In this document: piece after piece, positions 26,703-34,913 of the stretch | Position numbering within the stretch: position 1 is the stretch's first letter | Layout: every line of letters starts with the position of its first letter | Assembly: GCA_000702245.1 (NCBI GenBank) | Contig: JNKY01000017.1 | Span: 147,775-211,774, forward strand | Reading direction: 5' to 3' | Length of the DNA: 64,000 nucleotides | Source: Lachnospiraceae bacterium C6A11 | Lineage (GTDB): Bacteria; Bacillota; Clostridia; Lachnospirales; Lachnospiraceae | Position numbers and translations under genes: made by a program | Notes under the pieces: generated by a model | What the model saw: the letters and a program-made list of their open reading frames with translations, nothing else | What the model was told of the DNA's origin: nothing | The model's database searches: none

Positions 26703-29342
26703 CTATTTAGTGTCATATAGACTAAGTCCTGAATGTACATCGACAATTAGAGGTACTTCCAGAGCGACCACATTCTCCATCGCTTCTTTTAGGAGCGCCT
26801 CTACTTCGGCAGCTTCGTCCTTTTGAGCTTCTATAAGAAGCTCATCGTGTATCTGAAGGATGAGCCTTGAGCGAAGGTTGCGCTTCTTAAGCTCTTCGGT
26901 AACTGCTGTCATTGCAAGTTTTATTATATCTGCGGCGGTTCCTTGAACAGGTGAGTTCATGGCGATCCTTTCACCGAAGCCGCGCTGCATGAAGTTTGAT
27001 GAATTAATCTCAGGAACCGGTCTGATCCTTCCGAAATAGGTTGCAACATAGCCTGTTTCCTTTGCAGAGGACACCTGCTCATCAAGGTATTTTCTAACCT
27101 TAGGATAGGTCATGAAATACTTATCGATGTATTCCTGAGCTTCCTTTCTTGAAATATCAAGATCCTGGCCGAGGCCGAAGGAGCTGATACCGTAGATGAT
27201 ACCGAAGTTTACAGCTTTAGCCTTCCTTCTCATATCAGAATCAACCTTATCCTGAGGAACTCCAAAAACTTCGGAAGCCGTCATTGTATGAATATCATCT
27301 CCGCGAAGGAACGCACCTATCAGCTTTTCATCGCCCGAAAGATGTGCCATACATCTAAGCTCAATCTGAGAATAATCGGCATCAACAAATACGTAATCCT
27401 CGCGAGGGATAAATACCTTCCTGAGTTCTCTACCGATACCCGTTCTCATAGGAATATTCTGAAGGTTAGGATCTGTACTGCTGATCCTTCCGGTGGCCGT
27501 TACAGTCTGATTGAAATGACTGTGTATCCTTCCATCGGAAGCGATGCATGTCAGAAGACCTTCAACATAGGTTGAAAGAAGCTTTGTCAGCTGGCGGTAT
27601 TCAAGAATTGCCGGAATGATCTCGTGCTCACCCTTAAGCTTAAGAAGAACATCTGCATTTGTTGAATAGCCGGTTTTAGTCTTCTTGCCGCTTGGAAGTC
27701 CAAGCTTCTCGAAGAGTATCTCGCCAAGCTTCTTGGTTGAATTGATATTAAACTCTTCGCCTGCAAGGTTATAGATAAAAGTCTTAAGCTCTTCTATCCT
27801 AATCTTGAGATTATCGCCGAAGCTGATAAGTTCATTTCTGTTAACAGCTATTCCGTATTCTTCCATAGAAAGAAGTACGAAAATAAGCGGATATTCGATT
27901 CTTGTATAGAGGTCACCAAGCCTCTCATCAGAAAATATTTTTTCAGAAAGCCTGTCGTAGGCATGGAATGCGGTATACGCACCGTAGGTCATATATTTTC
28001 TGACATTCTCTTCATCCAGAGTAAAAATATTCAGCACGGTCTTGCCCAGAAGTTCCTTTTTATCCTCGAAGGTTTTATCAAGATAATCTCTTGCTATATC
28101 ACTGTATTCATAACCGTTTCTGATAGGATTCAGCAAATATGCCGCAATACTGATATCAAAGGCTTCATCCTCCGGCTCGATTCCAAGAAGTTTTATATTC
28201 TCTTTAATACTGATAATGCTTACTGTGACTTCCGACTCCTGAAGCGTCTTATAAATACCGTCGGTTGTTAAGCCGCCCATATCCTTAATAAAATAAACTG
28301 TATCACCGATAGCTGCCGATGAACCGATCAAAGCACCTGCTTCATCAGTTACAGGGAAAAGTCCTACATGCCCGGACTCTGAGGCAGCCTTAAGGAAGTC
28401 ATCAAGTCCTTCGGCCGTAAGAGTTACATTCTTAATCTCCTCGGTTTTGGCTGACTTTTTGTTGAAATCAAATCTGTTCAGGAAGCTCTTCAGTTCCAGC
28501 TTATTTAATATTTCATAGGCTTCAGCCGAGAATATCTTATCCTCCGATACAACCGTATCATCAGCTTCTACAGAAAGCTCGCAGTCAAGCTTAATAGTCG
28601 CAAGAACCTTCGACAGGAAGGCCTGGTCCTTAAACTCGATAAGATTATTCTTTGTAGCTCCCGCCTTTACTTCATCAATATGCTCGTAAAGGTTTTCAAT
28701 TGAATGATACTTTGTAATAAAGCCTTCTGCGGTTTTAGGACCAACCTTCGGAACGCCCGGAATATTATCAGAGGTATCGCCCATAAGTCCCTTCAGGTCG
28801 ATAAATTCCTTTGGAGTCACCTTATAGGTTTCAAGCACGTCAGCTGCATAATAATCCTCAACTGTCGTCTTACCACCCTTGGTCTTTGGAATCCTTATAA
28901 GTACACTGTCGGTCGCAAGCTGAAGAAGGTCTCTGTCTCCGGAAAGTACAGTCACATTATAGCCGGCAGCCTCGCCCTTAACGGACATAGTTCCGATTAT
29001 ATCGTCGGCCTCAAGTCCTTCCTTCTCAATTATAGTTATACCCATAGCGCGGAGCAGCTCCTTAATGACAGGAAACTGTTCACGAAGCTCCGGATCCATT
29101 GATTTTCTTGTCCCCTTATAGGCTTCATACATTTTATGCCTGAAGGTCGGAGCATGAAGATCGAAGGCAACAGCAATCGCTCCCGGCTGTTCCTCATCAA
29201 TCACCTTGAAGATGATATTCAGAAAGCCGAGCACAGCATTTGTATGAAGGCCTTCGTGATTGGTCATCTCAGGCAAACCGTAATAGCCTCTGTTCATTAT
29301 GCTGTTTCCATCAATCAGGAGCAGTTTCTTCGTTTGTGTCAT
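26703..29342 (-). CDS. polA: DNA polymerase I
   Basis: About 879 residues. The 5'-3' nuclease domain (about 1-290) has LLIDGNSIMNRGYY and EADDIIGT. The middle domain lacks recognisable DxE proofreading motifs; the position expected for DTE reads VGLFPVTDE. So 3'-5' exonuclease is probably inactive, as in Bacillus stearothermophilus Pol I. The polymerase domain has DADYSQIELR (motif A), RRKAKAVNFGIIYG (motif B) and QIHDELLIE (motif C). I chose the ATG at 29342 (MTQTKKLLLIDGN). It overlaps the end of the zinc-finger gene by 32 nt. Confidence 0.96.
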   Translation of the reverse strand: MTQTKKLLLIDGNSIMNRGYYGLPEMTNHEGLHTNAVLGFLNIIFKVIDEEQPGAIAVAFDLHAPTFRHKMYEAYKGTRKSMDPELREQFPVIKELLRAMGITIIEKEGLEADDIIGTMSVKGEAAGYNVTVLSGDRDLLQLATDSVLIRIPKTKGGKTTVEDYYAADVLETYKVTPKEFIDLKGLMGDTSDNIPGVPKVGPKTAEGFITKYHSIENLYEHIDEVKAGATKNNLIEFKDQAFLSKVLATIKLDCELSVEADDTVVSEDKIFSAEAYEILNKLELKSFLNRFDFNKKSAKTEEIKNVTLTAEGLDDFLKAASESGHVGLFPVTDEAGALIGSSAAIGDTVYFIKDMGGLTTDGIYKTLQESEVTVSIISIKENIKLLGIEPEDEAFDISIAAYLLNPIRNGYEYSDIARDYLDKTFEDKKELLGKTVLNIFTLDEENVRKYMTYGAYTAFHAYDRLSEKIFSDERLGDLYTRIEYPLIFVLLSMEEYGIAVNRNELISFGDNLKIRIEELKTFIYNLAGEEFNINSTKKLGEILFEKLGLPSGKKTKTGYSTNADVLLKLKGEHEIIPAILEYRQLTKLLSTYVEGLLTCIASDGRIHSHFNQTVTATGRISSTDPNLQNIPMRTGIGRELRKVFIPREDYVFVDADYSQIELRCMAHLSGDEKLIGAFLRGDDIHTMTASEVFGVPQDKVDSDMRRKAKAVNFGIIYGISSFGLGQDLDISRKEAQEYIDKYFMTYPKVRKYLDEQVSSAKETGYVATYFGRIRPVPEINSSNFMQRGFGERIAMNSPVQGTAADIIKLAMTAVTEELKKRNLRSRLILQIHDELLIEAQKDEAAEVEALLKEAMENVVALEVPLIVDVHSGLSLYDTK

Positions 29343-29916
29343 CCTTCTTCTCTTCCTCTCTATTGTCGTAGATTGAATTGCCAATCTTTATGATATCAAA
29401 CATATGTCTTCGTATTTCTGTATAAATATCAAGCCGCTTGAAAATACTTGCCTCAGGCACATAAGAGAGCTTCTCACTGTCCTGAACTCTGTCTCTATCA
29501 GAAATAAGCAGGGTATCGCCAAGCTCCCTGGAGAAATAGTTATTTCCCTGAGACTTAAGCTTCTTATCCTGCTCAAACAGATAAACCTTGGAAAGCGCCC
29601 TGCCGTAAAATACAATGATAGCAATGATTATACCAACGATAATCGCAGAGAACGCCGAAAACTTACGTCTCCTGCGTCCCTTGAACTTATGCTCAAGCTG
29701 CTTCAGTTTCATGGAAAGATCTGCACTAAAGTCGGTTGCTATCTCCTGCTTCGAGTCAATCTGCATCATTCCGACCATAAGCGTATAGTATATTTCCAGC
29801 TCTTCACGGCATTTTGGACAACTGTTCATGTGGAGCACAAAATCTTCCTGTTTACTCTCAGGAATCTTGTCCTCTATGAACGGCATGATATACGATTGTG
29901 CTTCAAGATGATTCAA
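29311..29916 (-). CDS. Zinc-finger (anti-sigma-like) membrane protein
   Basis: A 201-residue protein with an N-terminal zf-HC2-like motif, HMNSCPKC (H-x3-C-x2-C, about residues 29-36), and one membrane segment at about 88-105 following a basic KGRRRRK stretch. The topology, cytoplasmic zinc finger plus a single helix plus an outer domain, is like anti-sigma factors such as RsiW. No sigma factor gene is adjacent, so the partner is unknown. It overlaps polA, so translation may be coupled. Confidence 0.7.
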   Translation of the reverse strand: MNHLEAQSYIMPFIEDKIPESKQEDFVLHMNSCPKCREELEIYYTLMVGMMQIDSKQEIATDFSADLSMKLKQLEHKFKGRRRRKFSAFSAIIVGIIIAIIVFYGRALSKVYLFEQDKKLKSQGNNYFSRELGDTLLISDRDRVQDSEKLSYVPEASIFKRLDIYTEIRRHMFDIIKIGNSIYDNREEEKKDDTNEETAPD

Positions 29917-29978
29917 GCTGCTTCCCCCTGACCGCCCGTCATTATTTTAGGACAGATCAAAATATCACATTAAATACA

Positions 29979-30818
29979 TCAGTCACCCAAAGCAGACATC
30001 GGATGTGAGTTCGATGATTTCTGTTCCGGACCGTTATTTTCGAATTTATTAAGTGTTCCCGGAAGTGTCGGAGCCATCATGACTCTTCCTGTTCCTCTGT
30101 AAACATTTACGAGGCCTTCCTTACTGATTGCCGAACCGATAAGTGATTTTGAAGTCTTCTCAACAGAAAACTGAAGTGTTGAAGACCAGGCAACAGCCAT
30201 ATTTCCATCAATCTTAAGAACGTCATTTTCCAGATCAAATACAAAAAGCTCTTCACGTGGAACCGGTGATTCAAGCACGAAGAAGCCCTGCCCTCTAAGA
30301 CTCAGGTTGAAAAGTCCTTCACCGCCAAATACAGCCGAAGATATATTTGACCTTGCAACAACCTTCTCTTCGATGGTTGAGTCACAAGCGAGGAAAAGTC
30401 CGTCATCAAGAACGACGCCGTTTGCACCCCAGTTTGCAACATTCTCTATTAGAATATGATTATAGGTCGGCTCAAGCATGATACAGCCCTGTCCTTCATA
30501 GATAGGCTTTGCAAGAGATTCGCCTGTAACCTTGGCCTTTATGGCCTTGCCGATTATATTTCCAACATTCAGGCCGGTCTTCATATGAATATCGCCGGTC
30601 ATCCACTGCATGGCGCCTGCCTGCATACGCATCGAGGTGTTGTTAAGCTGGCAGAGAACCTGACGCTTCTTAACATTCATCTCTCTCATGAAGTATGCGT
30701 TTGCAGCAGAAACACTGGAATTTGACCTGTCCATCTGATGCTCGTAAACAAAATACGAACCGCCCTGCTCGATAAGGAGCATATTCTTATTATCAAATAC
30801 ATTCGAATATCTTATCAT
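29979..30818 (-). CDS. AIM24-family protein (DUF124)
   Basis: A 279-residue protein of the AIM24/DUF124 double-beta-barrel-like family. Typical segments: MQAGAMQWMTGDI, GEGLFNLSLRGQGFFVLESP and FDLENDVLKIDGNMAVAWSSTL. The molecular function is unknown. AGGAGGG precedes the ATG. It lies between ilvN and the zinc-finger protein with an ilvN terminator upstream, so it begins a new transcript or is reached by readthrough. Confidence 0.85.
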   Translation of the reverse strand: MIRYSNVFDNKNMLLIEQGGSYFVYEHQMDRSNSSVSAANAYFMREMNVKKRQVLCQLNNTSMRMQAGAMQWMTGDIHMKTGLNVGNIIGKAIKAKVTGESLAKPIYEGQGCIMLEPTYNHILIENVANWGANGVVLDDGLFLACDSTIEEKVVARSNISSAVFGGEGLFNLSLRGQGFFVLESPVPREELFVFDLENDVLKIDGNMAVAWSSTLQFSVEKTSKSLIGSAISKEGLVNVYRGTGRVMMAPTLPGTLNKFENNGPEQKSSNSHPMSALGD

Positions 30819-30848
30819 GTCGTAACCCTCCTAAAACCTTATTACTTG

Positions 30849-30883
30849 CAAAAAATGCAGCGCAGATCAAGCTGCACTGCATT
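30849..30883 (-). terminator. Intrinsic terminator after ilvN
   Basis: A 12-bp stem AATGCAGtGCAG / CTGCgCTGCATT with one G-U pair is followed by TTTTTTGC on the minus strand, just beyond the ilvN stop. Confidence 0.88.
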
Positions 30884-30893
30884 TAATAGATAA

Positions 30894-31373
30894 CTAATTT
30901 CCGCGTACCAGCCCGGTAAGACCCGTTCTGACAAACTCCTGAATAGTAAAGCCGTTCAGAAGATTTATAAATGCTTCTATCTTACTTGTATTACCGGTAA
31001 GCTCTATCATGAGAGACTCAGGTGAAACATCAACTATGCTCGCTCTGAATACATTTGCCACAGCGATTATCTGCTGTCTCTCAGCTATATCAGCTTTAAC
31101 CTTCACAAGCACAAGCTCACGACAAACTGATGTGCCATCCTCAAGCTCTGTTATCTCAACGACATCCTCGAGCTTGTTGAGCTGCTTCTTGATCTGGCTG
31201 AGGATCCTGTCATCACCGCTGACGGCAACCGTCATACGAGAGTATTTAGGATTCTCTGTCACTCCTACAGATAAGCTGTCAATATTATATCCACGTCTGC
31301 TGAACATACCGGAAACCCTGCTGAGAACACCTGAAGTATTATCAACCAGCAGAGATAAAACCTTCGTCTTCAT
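30894..31373 (-). CDS. ilvN: Acetolactate synthase small (regulatory) subunit
   Basis: A 159-residue ACT-domain protein that activates the catalytic acetolactate synthase and confers valine inhibition. It opens MKTKVLSLLVDNTSGVLSRVSGMFSRRGYNIDSL, the family signature, here quoted in parts: VDNTSGVLSRVSGMF and RRGYNIDSL. The catalytic ilvB gene is not adjacent, so ilvN is a stand-alone transcription unit with its own promoter, structured leader and terminator. Confidence 0.94.
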   Translation of the reverse strand: MKTKVLSLLVDNTSGVLSRVSGMFSRRGYNIDSLSVGVTENPKYSRMTVAVSGDDRILSQIKKQLNKLEDVVEITELEDGTSVCRELVLVKVKADIAERQQIIAVANVFRASIVDVSPESLMIELTGNTSKIEAFINLLNGFTIQEFVRTGLTGLVRGN

Positions 31374-31404
31374 ATCGTCATTCCACCTTTCAAGTTTTGA
31401 TCTC

Positions 31405-31438
31405 GCAGAAGCCGGAACATGAGGTTCGGCGAAACTGC
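31405..31438 (-). promoter_or_regulatory. Structured leader upstream of ilvN
   Basis: In the ilvN 5' UTR an outer stem GCAG / CTGC and an inner stem GCCGAAC / GTTCCGGC (one bulged C) form a hairpin, about 32 nt before the start. No T-box specifier, leader peptide or U-tract is evident, so the mode of action is unknown. Confidence 0.45.
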
Positions 31439-31453
31439 TTAATCACACAAAAT

Positions 31454-31482
31454 ATTATATTGATTTAGGCTCTTAATGTCAA
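31454..31482 (-). promoter_or_regulatory. SigmaA-type promoter of ilvN
   Basis: TTGACA (31477-31482) and TATAAT (31454-31459) on the minus strand, both consensus, with a 17-nt spacer. Confidence 0.9.
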
Positions 31483-31510
31483 TAATCACGCCCAAAATAA
31501 TGATTATTTA

Positions 31511-33958
31511 TTAACCGATCAGGTTCTGCACAAGTCTTACACACTCGTTTGCGTCCTTTGAGTAGCCGTCGGCATTGATTTCCTTGGCAAAGCTCTCTGT
31601 AATGACCGCTCCTCCGATTATGACTTTGGCCTTGCAGCCCTTATTATGAGCGAAGTCGATTACCTCTTTCATCTTCATCATAGTCGTAGTCATTAGTGCA
31701 GACAGACCGATGATATCCGCATTATTATCCTCTGCCGCCTTCACGATCACATCGGCCGGAACATCCTTGCCGAGGTCGATCACATTATAGCCGTAATTCT
31801 TCAGCATCAGAACGCATAGATTCTTACCGATCTCATGGATGTCTCCTTCAACAGAAGCAAATACAACCGTGCCCTTATCCTCCTTACTGTCCTCAGTTTT
31901 AAGTAAAGGAGTGATATATTCTATGGCAGTGTCCATTGCATTCGCGCCGGAAATTAGCTGCGGCAGGAAAAACTTCTTTTCCTCAAACAGAACGCCGACC
32001 CTGTTGATGGCAGGAATCAGGTCGTTATCGATGATATCCTTCGGAGTTGATCCTGCAGCAATCATCTTCTTAACTTCATCAACTATCTGTCTCTTATTTC
32101 CATTGATAACACAGTTAAATACAGGTGAAACGTTGTCAGGTGCTTTTTCGCTGCTGCCGGCTCCTCCTGCCGGGGCACCTGCAGGCTTTGCTCCGGTTCC
32201 TGTAGTATCAATATGTCTAACATTTGTAACGTAAATATTATCTGCCTCAGGCTTATTTAGTAAGAGGTCTGAAGCATAGGCTGCATTCAGCAGCTGGTCC
32301 TGCCCCGGATTGGCTATCGCCATTGTAAGTCCTTCAGCTATGGCCATGGTAAGGAAGGCTGTATTTACGTTAATTCTTTCCGGAAGTCCGAAGGAAATAT
32401 TTGACAGTCCGCAGATAGTCGGAAGCTTCAGCTCATCATGGCAGAATCTGATGGTATCAAGTGTCATGAGAGCAGCTTCTTTAAGAGCGCCAACTGTTGA
32501 AACAAGTCCGTCAACCACGAGGTCATTCATGGTAAGACCTTCTTCAAGAGCAATACTAACAAGTTTCCTGACATTCTCCTTCTTCTCCTCTGCCGTTTCA
32601 GGAAGTCCTGCATCCGAAAGTGGAAGGAGGATGCACATGGCACCGTATTTCTTGGCAATCTTAAACAGCGGTCTGCACTTTTTCTCTTCAAGTGAGACGG
32701 AATTGATGAGAGCCCGGCCCGGATAGATACGAAGAGCTGCCTCAATTACGTTTATGTAGCTAGAATCTATGCAGAGAGGAAGCGGTGTAAGGCTTGTCAC
32801 CTCGTAAATAGCCTTAAGCATCATCTCCTTTTCGTTTATGCCGTTAACACCCATGTTGATGTCAAGAACAGCCGCGCCATTCTTCTCCTGGGAAACAGCC
32901 ATGTCAGCCACCATATCAAGTCTGCCATCGCGGAGTTCGGCTTGAAGAGCCTTCTTTCCGGTTGGATTGATCCTTTCACCGACAACAAGGAAAGGTCCAT
33001 CAAGAGGAATCTCAAGAAGCTGACTTTCTGAACAGAGAGTCCTTCTGTGAGTTTCATTAATATGAGGTGTGCTGAGCGCTCTGACCTCACGCTTAAGTCT
33101 TTCAATATGTCTGCAATCCGAACCACAGCAGCCACCGACAAAGGAAGCACCCGCGTAAACAAGCTTTCTTGCACAGTCTGCAAAATGCTCCGGCTTCATC
33201 AGATATACTGATTTTCCATCTATAAGCTCCGGCATACCTGCGTTTGGCTTTGCAAATACAGGTATTTCGGCGTACTTTTTCATCTTTTCAACAAGAGGGA
33301 TCATTTCTTCAGGACCGGTTGAGCAGTTGATGCCGACTGCATCAGCTCCGAGACCCTGAAGCACAACCACAGCAACCTCAGGAGGTGTACCATAAAGAGT
33401 CTTACCATCCTCGTTAAAGGTCATGCTGACGATCACAGGGATTTCTTCAGAAACTTCTCTGATAGCTATGACTGCAGCTCTTGTCTCCTGAAGGCTCATC
33501 ATAGTTTCGACGACGATAAGATCGGAACCGGCCTCGATCAAAGCTGCTGCCTGTTCCTTATAAACCTCCACAAGATGATCAAATTTGATATCTCCGATCG
33601 GATAAAGCTGTCTACCGGTCATGGTCATATCGCCGGCTACATAGCCTCTGAAATTATTTCTTGCGATTACTTCCTTAGAAAGTGCCACAAGCTCTTTATT
33701 CATTCTTACAGTCTCATCCTCTAGATGATATTCTGCAAGCTTAATCCTGTTACATGTAAATGTTGGTGCGTATACGATGTTTGATCCGGCCTCAATAAAT
33801 GAGGTCTGAAGATCCATAAGCTTCTTCGGATGCTCAAGTATCCATTTTTCAGGGCAGACGCCGAGAGGCATGCCGACCTTCATCAAGTTTGTTCCGGTTG
33901 CACCGTCAAGAACCAGAATCTGTGAATTTACTAATTGTTTAAATTGCTCTCTGTTCAT
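31511..33958 (-). CDS. metH: Cobalamin-dependent methionine synthase lacking the reactivation domain
   Basis: An 815-residue MetH. The homocysteine-binding domain (about 1-290) has zinc ligands in GINCSTGPEE and GGCCGSD. The pterin-binding domain (about 315-575) starts LVVGERINPTGKK. An Ala/Gly/Pro-rich linker (about 590-615) leads to the B12 cap and Rossmann domains (about 620-815), with the cobalt-ligand motif DIHEIGK. The C-terminal AdoMet-binding reactivation domain of E. coli MetH (1227 residues) is absent, as in many Clostridia, so another protein must rescue oxidised cobalamin. Hairpin repeat E lies 31 nt upstream. Confidence 0.95.
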   Translation of the reverse strand: MNREQFKQLVNSQILVLDGATGTNLMKVGMPLGVCPEKWILEHPKKLMDLQTSFIEAGSNIVYAPTFTCNRIKLAEYHLEDETVRMNKELVALSKEVIARNNFRGYVAGDMTMTGRQLYPIGDIKFDHLVEVYKEQAAALIEAGSDLIVVETMMSLQETRAAVIAIREVSEEIPVIVSMTFNEDGKTLYGTPPEVAVVVLQGLGADAVGINCSTGPEEMIPLVEKMKKYAEIPVFAKPNAGMPELIDGKSVYLMKPEHFADCARKLVYAGASFVGGCCGSDCRHIERLKREVRALSTPHINETHRRTLCSESQLLEIPLDGPFLVVGERINPTGKKALQAELRDGRLDMVADMAVSQEKNGAAVLDINMGVNGINEKEMMLKAIYEVTSLTPLPLCIDSSYINVIEAALRIYPGRALINSVSLEEKKCRPLFKIAKKYGAMCILLPLSDAGLPETAEEKKENVRKLVSIALEEGLTMNDLVVDGLVSTVGALKEAALMTLDTIRFCHDELKLPTICGLSNISFGLPERINVNTAFLTMAIAEGLTMAIANPGQDQLLNAAYASDLLLNKPEADNIYVTNVRHIDTTGTGAKPAGAPAGGAGSSEKAPDNVSPVFNCVINGNKRQIVDEVKKMIAAGSTPKDIIDNDLIPAINRVGVLFEEKKFFLPQLISGANAMDTAIEYITPLLKTEDSKEDKGTVVFASVEGDIHEIGKNLCVLMLKNYGYNVIDLGKDVPADVIVKAAEDNNADIIGLSALMTTTMMKMKEVIDFAHNKGCKAKVIIGGAVITESFAKEINADGYSKDANECVRLVQNLIG

Positions 33959-33988
33959 ATATAACTTCCTGTAAATTGTACGCTCTAA

Positions 33989-34042
33989 ACAGAATATACT
34001 TTCTCAATTGTCGCAAAATACGTCTTCGAGAGCATATCCTGT
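33989..34042 (-). repeat. Intergenic hairpin repeat, copy E
   Basis: 15-nt arms (33989-34003 and 34028-34042) match at 12 positions, two of the rest being G-U pairs in the minus-strand RNA; GCTC / GAGC extends the stem further out. The 24-nt loop reads GAAGACGTATTTTG...ACAATTGA on the minus strand. It lies 31 nt upstream of the metH start. Confidence 0.78.
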
Positions 34043-34073
34043 CATCGAGCTGTTTTTATAAAAAATACAACGC

Positions 34074-34913
34074 TTAGATTATTTCGATTGTTTTCAACAA
34101 CAACTTAGTAAAACCTGCCTTGGCCTTATCGGCTGTTGATTGAACGTCTTCGTGGGACAGGTGGGTGTCGCTGAGGCCGGCAGCTTTGTTGGTGATGCAG
34201 GATATGCCTGCAACCTTAACACCGGCGTGTACAGCTGCCATTGCTTCAACAGTTGTACTCATTCCGACCGCATCTGCGCCAAGTGCTTTATAAAGCCTTA
34301 TCTCGGCAGGAGTTTCGTAATTCGGACCGGTTGTCTGAAGATAAACACCCGCTTTTACTTCTACGCCACAGTCTGATGCGGCAGCTTTAATTTTTTCAAC
34401 CAGATCAGTATCGTAAACATTGCTCATGTCCGGGAATCTTGGACCTGCTTCATAATTCGGCCCGATCAAAGGTGATGGCACAAAGCTTGTTATCTGATCA
34501 GTGATTATCATCAGATCACCCGGATCAAGATCATCTCTGATGCCGCCTGAAGCATTTGTGAGGATCAGTTTCTCTATGCCGAGTTTACACATCAGCCTGA
34601 CAGGCATGACAACCTTCTGCATCGTGTAGCCTTCGTAATAATGTACTCTGCCCTGCATACAGACCACAGGCACTTCTCCTATTCTTCCAAATATAAAACA
34701 GCCCTTATGACCTTCCACCGAGGAGGTCGGAAAGTCCGGAATATCACTGTATGATACTACAAAAGGATCTGTAATGTTTTCCGCGAAGTCGCCAAGGCCT
34801 GATCCAAGAACCAAACCAAGAATAGGTTTTTCTCTTCCCGAGAGCTTCTCCTGCAGATATTCATATGCCCTTTCTATCTCATAAAAAACTGTATTTTTAC
34901 TTACTTCTGTCAT
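34074..34913 (-). CDS. punA: Purine-nucleoside phosphorylase
   Basis: A 279-residue trimeric-type PNP that cleaves inosine and guanosine to base plus ribose 1-phosphate. Motifs: LGLVLGSGLGDFAE (about 30-43), VCMQGRVHYYEGY (about 85), LTNASGGI (about 118) and GADAVGMSTTVEA with the family's catalytic region near residue 215. It overlaps the L,D-transpeptidase stop by four nt, so the two are co-transcribed. Confidence 0.93.
   Translation of the reverse strand: MTEVSKNTVFYEIERAYEYLQEKLSGREKPILGLVLGSGLGDFAENITDPFVVSYSDIPDFPTSSVEGHKGCFIFGRIGEVPVVCMQGRVHYYEGYTMQKVVMPVRLMCKLGIEKLILTNASGGIRDDLDPGDLMIITDQITSFVPSPLIGPNYEAGPRFPDMSNVYDTDLVEKIKAAASDCGVEVKAGVYLQTTGPNYETPAEIRLYKALGADAVGMSTTVEAMAAVHAGVKVAGISCITNKAAGLSDTHLSHEDVQSTADKAKAGFTKLLLKTIEII

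Noticed and set aside
31374..31510. T-box riboswitch upstream of ilvN
   Set aside because: The leader is only about 75 nt long and has no T-box sequence or terminator/antiterminator pair.
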